Positions 22,069 to 33,424 of a DNA stretch of 64,000 bases are shown in pieces. Made by a program: the position numbers and the translations under genes. The notes beneath the pieces were generated by a model. That model had not been told where the DNA came from, ran no database searches, and worked only from the letters and a program-made list of their open reading frames with translations. The number at the start of each line of letters is the position of its first letter. Position 1 is the stretch's first letter. Origin of the DNA: Gaeumannomyces sp. JS-464 (lineage: Eukaryota; Ascomycota; Sordariomycetes; Magnaporthales; Magnaporthaceae); NCBI GenBank assembly GCA_002197995.1, contig NGZR01000004.1, forward strand, positions 2,108,001-2,172,000, read 5' to 3'.

Positions 22069-25000
22069 ACGGTGGTCGCGTTATAAAGCTTTTTTTATTA
22101 CGCCGGTATATCGCCGTGTTATTATTCGCGTTTTAATTTTGTTTTCATTTAAAAATCCCATTTAAAATTAGCGAAAAAAAGGGAAATGCTTATCGTTTTA
22201 AACACGTAGTTATTACTAGCGAATTTCGCTAGTGAAAATTAATCGGCCTAATCGTCCTAGTAAAAAAAGCAAAATGTTGGGAGGTATTATTTTATATACG
22301 CGTTTAGGATTTCCGTTTGCCCGTTAAATTCGGGGTAAAACGATAATAAATGCTTTAACGTAACGTTAAGTTTACGGCTTAATTCCTTTTAAAACGTGGA
22401 AATAAATTGCTATTTTTATTAGAAATAATAATGTTTAGTATGCCGTGCAAGCAATACATTTGCAAAAAGAAAACGTTTGCGAAACAGCCCGCGTTCGTTT
22501 CCACTATTAGTATATAATGGCGCATTTTAATTAATTTATTTACCATTATTATAATATGGTGGTAAGTAACGCTTTAGCGTTTATATAGCGGAAAAAGGCC
22601 GACGTAATTAATTAATATGTTTGCTTAAAAGCGGAACGGTATAAGTAAAGGTTTTAACAAGCTTGTTAAAAATCCTTTCCTTGTTTTTACCATTTTGCAT
22701 AAATGGCACCCCCGTACGAATATGCTAACGTTTCGCGATAATTTAAGCTAAAAGTATATCCTTCGTATAAAATCCCATGTTTTGCTGCGCTTAAAGTGTT
22801 CGTTAAAAGGTAAACTGTGCGTTTTATGTAGGATTTGCAAGCGGAAAGCGTTATCGAACGGTATAAATAGCTTATTTTTATAATAAATGCGCTTTTAAAT
22901 CGCTTAGCAATCGGTTTTAGCCATTGTAACCTGCTTTTATACCTAAGCGGGGAATTAACGCGTTATTAGGTTTTACAAAGTGGTAATTATAGTTTACGCC
23001 AAGTCCGAAGTCGCGTACGCCTTATTAATAAGCACGTCGATATGCTTTAAAATGTCGAAAGCGCAAAGTGCCGCTAGTGTTTCGCCGGGTTCCTACCGCT
23101 TTGCCAGTAGCAACGTTCGCTAGCGAAACGCTACTTTTTCGTCGCTAGTATTTTTCGTATTCGCCAGCTTAACGTTAGGAAGTTAAGAAAAAGTGTTAAG
23201 GATAATGGCAAATTTTCCCGGTTTATAAATAATATAAAACTAAAAGTTGCTAAAAAATTCGAACTAACGAATTTGTTTTTAGTTTAACAACTTAATAGTT
23301 GTGAAAAATTGCAAGTTTTTATAATTTATCCAAACTTTTACCAGCGATTTGGCATTTTGCAACTCGGGTTTTTATTTTTCGAAAGCTTTAATAATAACGA
23401 AAAGTTCCTTATCGTAAATTTTGTAATTGCATTTCGCCGGCAAGTGCTTAACGGAAAAAAAGGTAACAGGTCGTCGTATCCCTTTTAAGTTTATTTGTAA
23501 TAAAACGCTTTTTATAACCTAATCCGACGCGTTTGCTTTTACGATCGTTTTTAACGTTAGGTTGTAAAAAGTTAAAGTAATTTCTAAAAAGAAAGCGTCG
23601 CGAAGCTGGCGAAACGCCGTTAAAGCTTTTTTCGGGAAATGGCCCGGTTAGCTTTTTATACGTATTAACGTGGTTAATAAAAAGGCTATTACGGAAAACC
23701 CCGGATAAACCGTTTATAAAAGTTCGCAAATTCGAAAAAGCGTTATAATTCCCGCAATATAATAAACGGCGCTTATAACTTAATCGCCGCCATTTTATTT
23801 AAGTTTATCCAAATTCTCGCCGTCGAAACGATAAAGCTTAGGTATTTCGTTTTTTTTTACGTTAAACTTGCACTTTTAAATATCGATAAATAGGTTAACG
23901 TTGGCAAATTTTCTTACCATGTTTTTAACGTGCCGCTAATGTTCCGCTTTGGTTTCGCTATATATTAGGATATCGTTAAGGTAAATTATAGCGTATTTAT
24001 TTAAGGCGTTTTTTAGCGTATTGTTAATGTAATGTTAAAACGAGCTAAAAGCACTCGTTATGCCGAAATTGGCTATTAAGCATTTAAATAGCCTGAATTT
24101 AGTAATAAACGCGGTTTTTCACTTATTTTTAAAGGCAACTCGTAAGCGATTAAACGCCGTTATTATATCCATTTTGCTATACAACTTTACTTTTATTAGG
24201 GCTTTTAAAATCTCCCTAATTAAAGGAATCGGGTACTGGTTTTTAATTATAACGTTATTTAGCCTTTTATAATTTAAGCATACTTTAACCTTTCCGTTTG
24301 GCTTTAAAGCTAAAAAAATAAAGGCTGCCGTTAGCGATGCGTTAAGTTGGATAAAACTTTTCGCCAAATGGTTATTTAAGTACTTTTTAATAACGCGTAG
24401 TTTTTATTACAATATAACGCGATTATAATTAAAAGTAGTGTTTTACCAGGGAAAAGTTCGATTTTATAGTTAAACGGCCTATATAAAGGTAAAATGTCCG
24501 CGTTTTAAAAAAGGAATCATTCGGCGAAATTATAAAATTTTTAAAAGAGTTTTTTTTTTTTTTTTAAATATTTCCTCTTTATTACAAGCGGTTTTCCTTT
24601 TAAATACTTTTTAATATTTTCGTCGGATACCCGGCGTAAATGCGGCGTTTTTTTAACCCATTTTTTAAATGTTTAAACTTTAGGCTTTAATTTAATACCT
24701 TTGGGGAGTTTTTTAATTTGGAAAATAGCTCGAAAAATTGCTATTAACGTATTGTTAGCGAGGCTATCGAACGACCGAAAGTTTAATAAAGTGTCGTTTT
24801 TTATAAAAGCGAAAAATTTTGCTTATGGCATGGATTAAGTGTAAACCCCTTCCTGTTTATATAAGGTTAAAAAATTAAATGCGTTTAAAATGCGGATTTT
24901 TATATCGGGGTTTAATGCCTAGTTAACTTCCGCTATTATAACGCCGTTTATATTTAACGTTTCCACCGCCTAATCGATTGTTAAGTTATAATGCTTTAAT

Positions 25001-26934
25001 TACGGTAAGTTTAGGATAACGTTTAATCCTTTTAGCGGTTAATAGTAAAAGGTTATGGTTTTTATAATGTTATTAAATATGTGTTTAGTTTTAACGCAAT
25101 CGGTAATGCGTTCCGCTAATACCTCGTCGGCGAGTTAAAAAGGTTTTAATTTTAGTAATTGGAACTTGGGCAAATTATATATATGCGCGAATGTGTTATT
25201 AACGAACGTTTAAAAAAAACATTTTATATCGATTAATAATCGATAAGGTATCGGCTGGTACCTGTAAAAAAATAGCATAGTGTTAAAAAGAAACGTTATA
25301 TTAAGTTTTATAAAATGGAAATATATATCGTTCTTTTTTTGCTTTCGTCGTTTTTAATCCTTTTAACAGTTTTGCACGCGATTTTGCGGAAAATTTAGTT
25401 TTTTTTCGCTTGCGGTACGCCGGGGTTATACTGCCTTTTGAATTTCGCAAAGCAAGCGATGGCGTAATAACCCGTTTATTCGTAATATATGCAAAGGTTG
25501 TTATTTTTTAATATTATTTTTATATTTTTATAAGCGGCCTTTTTGGCTTTATTGTAATTTTACTAAGGTTTATATGGTTGCCCGTTGGGAAAGCGGCTAA
25601 GGTTAATGCCGGTATCGGCTAATTATTTTTTAGTTTCGGGATTAGCGTTACGCCGGCGTAATGCGCTTTATACGCGTGGTTCGCGAGGTTATTAAATAGG
25701 TTTCGGTATATTTTAACCTATCCATCGAAATTTTTAAATCCGGGCTTTTTAATTTAATATATCGCGGTTTTAAAAAGCTTAGTCCTAACTGTGTTTTTAA
25801 AAGCTTTTATACGCATATTTGCTAAATATTCGCTTATATTTGCTAAACGAATAAACGCGCCGATAAAATCGCTAAATTTACTGTGTTTTTATTTAAAAAT
25901 GTTAAAATCCCGGCGGGCTGCCATTTTAATGTTTTAGGTTTTATAAATTAGGTTAAACAGGTTAAAAAAAAGGTATAATCGGTTAAATCGCGGGTTTATT
26001 TGGAAAAGTTATGCGGGTATATCGCTATTAAATTAACGGCGTTTTAAATATACTTATACGCATTTCCCGAAAGCCGTTAAACCGCGTATAAAATCCGTGC
26101 TGCTAGGTTAGGGTATAAAGTGCTGTTAAAAGTAAACTTAATATTAAAAAGCGATTTTTATGTAACGTATTTCTTTTATCGCTAAGCGTCGTTTATATAT
26201 GCCTTTTAAAAAAAAGGCGGTTTAACGCTTACTGGCTGGAACGTTAAAATGTTATTAGCGTAGCCCGGTTACGGTATTTGCGCGGTTTTAGTAATTAGTG
26301 GGAAAAAAGTAATTGCGAGGCGAAAATGTTTAAAATAAAAATTGCTAAAATAATAGGATTAAAACTAAATAACGGCGGTAGTAAAATAAGTTGTTATTAT
26401 TATGCTAATTATTAAAATAACTAGTTATTTTCCGTGTTTAAGCGCGAAATCGTCCTTCGAAACTCGCTAATATCCGTTATTATATTAACGATTCGACGGT
26501 TATCCAAATTCGCGTTAATTTAAAAGGTTATTATTTCGTTTTAAAAAGCGGCGACTTTACTATTTAATAAGTTTATTAAAATATTAAACTGTTAAAACGC
26601 TAGCGTAAATTAGGCGTTTTATAAATCGCGTTATAATTTTGCGTAATTTGCATTTTATTCGTTTGCTATTAAATGCTGCTAAACGTCGTACCCCGCGAGC
26701 AATTCGAAGGAAAAAATATAAAGTAAAAGCGGGAGGTTTTAAACTGGGTTTATTATAGTGTTACGTTAGTATAACGCTAAAAGATTACTGCGTCGGGGAA
26801 GTGGAAGCGTCGGTAGCCTCCTATTAAACATTCGTATTTCGAACGTGTTCGTTGCAATGCTGTTATTTGGGGTCGGGGAAAAGGCAAAACGCTGTAAGGT
26901 TATTCCGTATCCTTTTGTTTAAAGTGCAAAAAAC
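22069..26934 (-). pseudogene. Gag-pol of gypsy A2
   Basis: Minus strand. Gag and leader lie at about 24.9-26.93 kb, with a readable AHYAGVTLIPK region near 25650. The protease precedes reverse transcriptase, which begins after FNYKIELFPGK near 24450. The best piece of reverse transcriptase is 24119-24367, with LALKPNGKVKVCLNYKRLNN and KMDIITAFNRL. RNase H lies at about 23.1-23.45 kb. The integrase end at 22070-22330 shows NGQTEILNAYIK and FASNNYV. Stops occur everywhere else. No chromodomain remains because the 3' part is missing. Confidence 0.75.
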
Positions 26935-27064
26935 TGTTACAGCGCTATTGCTAGGTACTAGGTTAAACTTTTATTATTGCACGAAGGAGGAAAGTCCGCT
27001 AGCCTCGTAAAAGGGCCGGCGGATTTGTGGCTAACTATTGGGAGCTAGGCTCGATCTCGTAACA
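26935..27064 (-). repeat. 5' LTR of gypsy A2
   Basis: This 130-bp LTR begins TGTTACAGCGC and ends TCTCGTAACA. Both terminal TG and CA survive, so it is better preserved than the A1 LTR. The LINE1 sequence begins about 35 bp to its right. Confidence 0.82.
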
Positions 27065-27098
27065 TGTCCCCGCCTTTTTTTACAACACATTTGCCGGA

Positions 27099-29074
27099 CC
27101 CTTCCTCGAATTCCCCAATTTTTAGCATTGCGCTGTTAGTGCACATTGCCAAATTGCATACAAATCCTTAACACCCGCCAATTAGCGACTTAACACCAAT
27201 AACCACGCCGCTAACGGCGCTAGCGACGGCAATATGCCGTTACCAACGGCCCCTTTTTTAGCCAATAAGGTGGCGCGCGCCTTCCTCGTCGGCCTAACGG
27301 CCCGAAAGAACGCGTCGTTGCCACCCGGGCCTCCCCGCGCGTTAGCGCACCCGACCACGCCGTCCCCGTTGCGGAATTCGCAATACCTAATAGGGCTTGT
27401 TTAAAGCCAGGAAGGCACATACGACGGTAGCACCGGCACAAGTGCCACTTTCCCTTCCCCATTTTCCCTTTCCTACTTTTCCCAACCCCGGCTTACGCGC
27501 CCGACCCCCGGGTCGGCCGCAGCGGCCGCGGCAAACATTATCGCGAACTTTACCCGCAAATAAAACCAAACGGCTTTAATTTGCGCTACGCTAGCCCGAT
27601 TTTTTAACGCGGGTATCGCTTTCCTTCCGGCGAAAGCTATACCCGAAACGGATAATTGGAAGAATTGCTTTTTCGATTTCGCTAAAAGGGCTTTATTGGG
27701 CTTACCGACGCCGGCCTAAAGGGAAGGAAACCTTTTTAAGGCTTTTGCACATAACACGCCCGATTTAACGCCCTAATCCCGACCATTTACGCGTCGGTAG
27801 CCCGAGCGGCTTACTAATAGCCTTAACAACCCGCAAAGGCTTTACAAAACCGTGCACCCCAGGCCGCCCGGGCACTTTAAACGCCTTGTTTAAACTTCCG
27901 GGTTTTTATTAACATCCCGAAAAAAAACCGGCTTAGGCTAATTAACAAACGGGTTTTAACATCCGTAAAGCTTTTGCTAATAATAAGGACCTGCCGTTTA
28001 CCACAGCCGACGTTTTGGAAACTTACCGAACTTTTACTAGGTTCGTGCTAAAAGCAAAAACGGCGGATATTTAAAACCGGCTTTTGTAGCATCGATTCGA
28101 ATTAAGCCGTTTATATAACGCCGAAAGGATCGAAAAGCCTGAAATTTGGTTTAACTACGTGATTTTTGGATGCTTTACGTTTTTAACGAACGGCTTTAAA
28201 CAAAGCGTCCCGGTATCGAAAAAGCTGGTTCGGGAGGAAATAAAAGCTTAAATAAAGCTAAAACTAGTAAGCGTTAAGCTTTCCAAAACCGGCGTTAATT
28301 ACCAAAAGCGTATATTATAAATTATATCCTTTTATATACACGCGGCCGGATTTAGGCTTTAAGGAATTACCTTTTTTTTACGCCGCATATAACGATACCC
28401 GCCGGTTACTAACATATTTTAGCTACTACGGCTTTTATATGGCCCGCAATTGTGCCTGGGCCGAAAAATGCTTGTAATGCGGCAAAATAAACAACGGCCG
28501 GCACGCATCGCCGTATACAGCTTTCCCGCAATGCGTAAACTGCTCGGGCTCGTACCTAGCCGACCATTCGAACTGCTTTATAAAGCTTACACGGGTAAAC
28601 GGGGTGCTAAAGCTTTTAACTTATAAGGAAAAAGGCGCGGTTAGGAAATTAGGCGCACAAACGTACCGGGCGGCGGTAAAGAAAGCGGAAGCCGCCGCTA
28701 CCGCCATTACCGCCGCCGCCGCCACTACTGTTAACACCCTTTCCGCAATTGCAACTATTACGGGCAATTCCGCCGCAGCCGCTAATTCGACGGCGGACTT
28801 TACGACCGCTACCGCCACTACCGTAGCCACCGTTACCACCGCTAACGCTACCATTACCACGGCCGCTACCGCCGAGGCTAGCCCCGCGGCCGATACCGAT
28901 AACGCTGCTTATTTTGTTACCCCCGCCGCCGCCGCCGCCGCCGCCCTCGTAACCGCTGCCGTAGCAAGCCCGGCGGATTCGCCGGCCCCCGGGGGCGTAG
29001 CCCGTATGGCCGGCAAAGAAAAGCACCCTGTTAAAAGGTTTAAGGTTAGTTTTAATAACCAATACGAAAATTAG
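27099..29074 (+). pseudogene. LINE1 ORF1 (nucleic-acid-binding protein)
   Basis: The visible part starts at SSNSPIF (27103 on) and runs through Pro/Ala-rich sequence to zinc knuckles at about 28455-28580, with readable CGKINNGRHA and CVNCSGSYLADHSNC. The last 156 codons (28604-29074) are open and Ala/Thr-rich, ending at TAG 29072-29074. Stops and at least one frameshift (one C missing near 27212 relative to LINE2) break the rest. ORF1 proteins of LINEs bind the element RNA. The long open Ala/Thr stretch survives because its codons (GCC, ACC, GCT) contain few mutable CpA sites on either strand. Confidence 0.72.
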
Positions 29075-32000
29075 CGAATATGGAATTGGACCCCCCCGTG
29101 CCCGAAAAGGTTACCGAAATAACCGAAAACCTCCTGGATAACGCCGACGCATCCGCCGTACCCGGCGGTTAACGTTTGCAAAGCTAAAACCCCCAATATA
29201 CCAACGCCGCTTTTATTTATGCCAATAGCTAACTGGATACAACAAACGCATAGTAATAGGGCCCGGCGCCGGGGGCTTCGCCTCGGACGCTGCCGTGCTT
29301 TAACCGCCGTTTAAACGAACGTCTAACGTAGTTGGGAAGCGGCGGCTACCTTACTTTAATTATTTTAAAACTAAAATATCGACGTAATGCTAATGCAAAA
29401 GCTTTTTAACGCGTGGAAAAGGAAGTTTATGCTTTGCACCCACCCGTTATACGAGCTATTTACTTTAGTAAATAACTAGCACGATTACCAAACCAAACCT
29501 AGGGTGATAACTTACGTGCGAAAGGACCCGGGGTTCCGGCCGGTAGCAAACCGGCCGGCAAGCAACACCCGGGATATCCTTTGGCTTACCGTTGCCGGGT
29601 GCACTTTCGTTAACGTATATAAGCTTTTAAAAAACCCTTTAAAACTTTCGTTAAACTTTTTACTGCGTTAGCGCTTAACGGTAAAGTGCATTATAACCGG
29701 GGATTTTAACGCAAGGTTCCCAACGTGAAACCCGGTTAAAAGTAATAGGAATAAAGGCTAAGATATAACCTAATAGGTTAATATTTATAACCTTTTCCTA
29801 TTTACCGATTTAAACCAACCTACGTATAACGACGAAGGCGTTTTAAATTTCACTTTTTCCAACGCCCTTTTAGCAATAGCGGAAATCGACCTTTCGTTAG
29901 CAACCGATTTGAACTATCGCACGATACGGATCGAAATTCCTAACCGTAATAATTTCGTTCCGGATTGCCGGCGTATTACGTTACTAAACGATAAATTACC
30001 GTTTTTCGCAAACGCGGTAGCAATAAAAGCCGGTAGTTTGCCACCATTTATAAACCTAAACATGGCGAATTACTTGGATAAAACGGCCAAAGCATTAACA
30101 AACCTATTAAAAAATGCGTTAATAGCTTTCGGCCGAAAGCTTAAAGCTAAAAAAAAAGCCAACTTTAGTAAAACGAAAAATGCGCTAACGTTTAACGGGA
30201 CTTTGCAAAAGCTATGGGAAACGGCAAGCCTTTTACGGCCGAAGCCCCTGCTTTAAAAGCAACGGTTTAAACGGCTAAAAGATAGCATTGGGCCAGCGTG
30301 CTAAAAGAAGTGGATTTCCCGAAAGCGCTATACCGTGCTGTAAAGTGGTATAAACTTACACCCGCTATACGGCTTTCCCCGTTAAAAATTAACAAGGAGG
30401 TTATAATAGCTCCAAAGGATAAAGCGAAAGCATTAGGTTGCAAAATCCTCCGTAGGTTTACAGTGGAAAACGATTTACAAAAGGACCCGTTACAGCAAAA
30501 GGCTACCTAAAAAACTGCACAATTCCCGTGGGACCCCCATGTCCCCCTGGAGGAATGCCGGAAATGCACCGTTAGCACGGCAAATACGGCCCCGGGCGTC
30601 GACTCCTTAACGGTTAAGCTACTTACAGCGGCGTGGCCGGCAATAGGGGATACGTTAAGGCCCTTTTCGAAGCCTGCCTTAAAGCCCGGCATTACCTAGC
30701 CTTTTTCCGCATAGCGGAAGTGGTTATGCTAAAAAAGCCGAATAAAACGGATATAACGAACCCAAAATCTTACCGCCCGATAGCTTTGCTCCCGTGCTTA
30801 AGAAAAGGGCTAAAACGGCTGGTGGCTTTACGAATGCCATCCCTCGCATTATAATACGGGCTTATAGCTTCGTAACACGCCGGGGTTACCCCGAAAAAGG
30901 CCGCCATCGATTTAACGGCATGCGTCGCTTATAAGGTGGAACGGGCCTTCCAAAAGCATAAAACGGCCGCTTTCGTTACCATAGATGTACAAAGGGCTTT
31001 CGACGCCGTACTTCGCCGAAGGCTTTTTCGGAAGCTCCTAAACCAAGGTTAAAATCCAACGTTAATACGATAGGTATTATCTTTTGCAAAAAACAGGGTG
31101 GTTAAAATGCGTTTGGAGGACGCTACGGCGCCCCCGTTTTCCCCGAATTACAGGCTACCCCAAAGGTTACTAGCATTACCGGTTTTATTTATGCTTTATA
31201 TGGCCGAAATCCTACTTAAAGCAAAAGCGGTTAAGTACGGATACGCAAACGATATAAGCATTTGCGTAACGGGTAGCACTTCGGAAAAGTGCTTTCGTAA
31301 AGCAAGGGCAACGGTAACGGAAATCCTACGTTAAGGCAGGGCTAATAAAGTGGCTTTCGACCCGGGGAAGTGCGAGCTTATGCACTTTTCCAAACGGAAA
31401 AATCCCATAATTTTAGCGGTTACGGCGGAAGGCTTTACCATACAATAAGCTATAAGAGCTTTACGGTGGTTAGGGGTCCTTTTCGACCAACGGCTTAATT
31501 TTAAAGCCCACGTTAATAATAGGGCTGTAAAAGCCCAAAGCGTTACTAACCACTTCCGGAAGCTTGCGAATTCGATAAGGGGGATACCGGCACATTCAGT
31601 ATATAAAGCCGTTACGACGGTTATAATCCCCACGGCTTTATACGGGGCCGACTTGTGGTATAAAGGCAAAACCAAACCACACTTGTACAAACCAGCACAA
31701 TAGCAATTTATTCGCCAAAGCCATTTAATTAAACGGGTAAATAAAGCTTTAACCGCGTCCTTTCGAGCAGTGGTTCCGGCTTGGAAAACCGCACCGATAA
31801 ACGCATTGCATTACGAATCCGGCATTTTAAGCGCCCAAACGCTTTTGGAACAAGCCCGCTTTCGTTTTGCGGCCCGTATAAATACGGTATTAAAAAATCA
31901 CCTTTTAGCCGCAGCGGCTAAGCCGGCTTTTAACGCCCGAAAGCCTAAAGCAGGCCTGCCCGGCAGGCATACGACCTCGTTACAAAGGACGGCCGAACTC

Positions 32001-32349
32001 CTTCCAGTTTGCACTCGCCCGGCCTACCTTTCTTATAAATATACGGGGTTTACGACGGCCACCTAAGAAAAAAAAGCAGCCGTTAAAGCATTTACGGCGT
32101 GGCTTCGCACTTTTCCACCCACCGACGTTATAATATATAGCGACGGGTTTAAAGCAAAAAACGGTGCAGTTGGATACGGCTGGGTAATATACCAAACCGG
32201 CCAACGCAAACTTTCCGGGCACGGCCGGTTGGCGCACCCGGCGGAAATATTCGACGGCGAGGCGGAAGGGGCCCGGATAGGCCTCCGTAAAGCCGTTTGG
32301 AGCTTTCGCAATTGCACTTTTCACTTGTGCCTCGATAACACCTTGGCGG

Positions 32350-32797
32350 TGTTACAATTAGGGGTTTGCTTTTAGGGTAGGGCACTTCGGGGGAGGAAAA
32401 GACAATATCGCTGGCTGGGTTAATAGGGGGTTACGTAACTTAAAAGGACAATTTAATTGCTTGCTTTAAGGGATGCCTAAAAGCTAACTTAGGTTAACTA
32501 ATGCCGAAGCTTTAATTAAAGCTACTTAAAACAATAAAAAATTTATCTTTTATATATACGCTACTTTTTGCTTTATGTTAGGTTAGATTTGTGGCTTTGC
32601 CATAAATCCACAAATCCTTTTTTGGATTTATTGCTTTGTTACAAATCCACAAATCCTTTTCGGATTTGTTGCTTTATTACAAATCCACAAATCCTTTTTG
32701 GTTTACGTAACTCCACGTAACCGGTCGGGGCGAAAGCACCATTTTAAAGCCCCCCTTTTGCCTTGCTGTCCTAAAGGCCTGCAGGCTGGTCGTAATA
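32350..32797 (-). repeat. 3' LTR of B2
   Basis: The LTR is 448 bp, TGTTACAATTAGGGG to CGTAATA. It has about three of the 38-bp repeat units at about 32585-32700. The purine tract lies immediately to its right. Confidence 0.87.
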
Positions 32798-33022
32798 TTA
32801 GGTTTCCCCTTTTAAGCCAAATCTTTTTAGCCACGTTTTGTCGCCCCGCTTTTTGTTAATGGTAAGTACTTTTCTTTTTTTACCATTTCCTATCCCTTTT
32901 TATTTTAACAAAATGTTTGGTGGGGTGCGAAAACGCTTTTTCGCGAAGAAAACCGTTAGTCGCAAAAAGCTCCTAGCGATTATTCTTTTTAATTGCTACG
33001 AAATGCCTTTTATTCGTACTAT

Positions 33023-33420
33023 TACGAGGTTTTAAAGCGTGAAAAGTGTAAAGCTTTTCCTTAAAACTCGTTTCGGTGCGTAAAGTGTTTTCGGATTAAT
33101 CGCTCGGGGTGCGACGTTTTTAGGCCTTTTTTTTCCAAACTTCGGAATATCGTCGTTTAGCATTCCAAATTTAAAGCTAAATTGAAAAAGGCGGAAGAAA
33201 AAGTTTTCCGCTTTCGGAAGCAAAAACGAATGTGGCTGGAAAAAATGATACGCGCGGTACGTCGCGGCATTAACTCGGTAAAAGAGTTAAAGCATATTAA
33301 ACGGGAGGAGGCCGATTAGGCGGCTCGCTAGGCTGTTTCGCACTCCGAGCCTTTTATAGCTCTTTCCGTTCCTTTTAACTGGCAAACGCTCGGGGTTAAT
33401 CCTAACTTGGACCTGTTTGC
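33023..33420 (+). pseudogene. Antisense accessory ORF of B2 (Cys cluster, coiled coil)
   Basis: Reading plus from 33023, opposite to pol, the frame gives a cysteine cluster (C-x9-C-x2-C-x7-C; readable RCVKCFRINRSGCDV) followed by a charged helix with KAEEKVFRFRKQKRMWLEKM and RRGINSVKELK, then a Pro-rich tail with FNWQTLGVNPNLDL. Only about four stops interrupt roughly 130 codons. The spacing of Cys pairs suggests zinc binding, and the helix suggests a coiled coil. It lies between the chromodomain remnant and the 3' LTR, convergent with pol. The same ORF is at 2238-2640 in B1. Such a pattern over two copies argues for a real former gene; its role is unknown. Confidence 0.6.
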
Positions 33421-33424
33421 CTTT

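Larger units (their letters stand above)
22069..27064 (-). mobile_element. Gypsy A2, 5' part of a Ty3/gypsy element
   Basis: The element has one 130-bp LTR at its right end and reads leftward: gag, protease, reverse transcriptase, RNase H, integrase. It is cut off in the integrase C-terminus at 22069, where A1 is inserted. The remainder of the integrase and the 3' LTR are not in the window, because the far side of A1 was itself lost at about 676. It is the outermost and hence oldest layer of the stack. Confidence 0.8.

Noticed and set aside
22069..22260. Sequence between the A1 LTR and the A2 integrase considered as a separate unknown element
   Set aside because: Reading on the minus strand gives a normal integrase C-terminus (FASNNYV and following), so it is simply A2 sequence next to the insertion point.
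28604..29074. An Ala/Thr-rich frame that could be a stand-alone gene
   Set aside because: The same sequence follows zinc knuckles in both LINE copies, so it is the C-terminal part of LINE ORF1.
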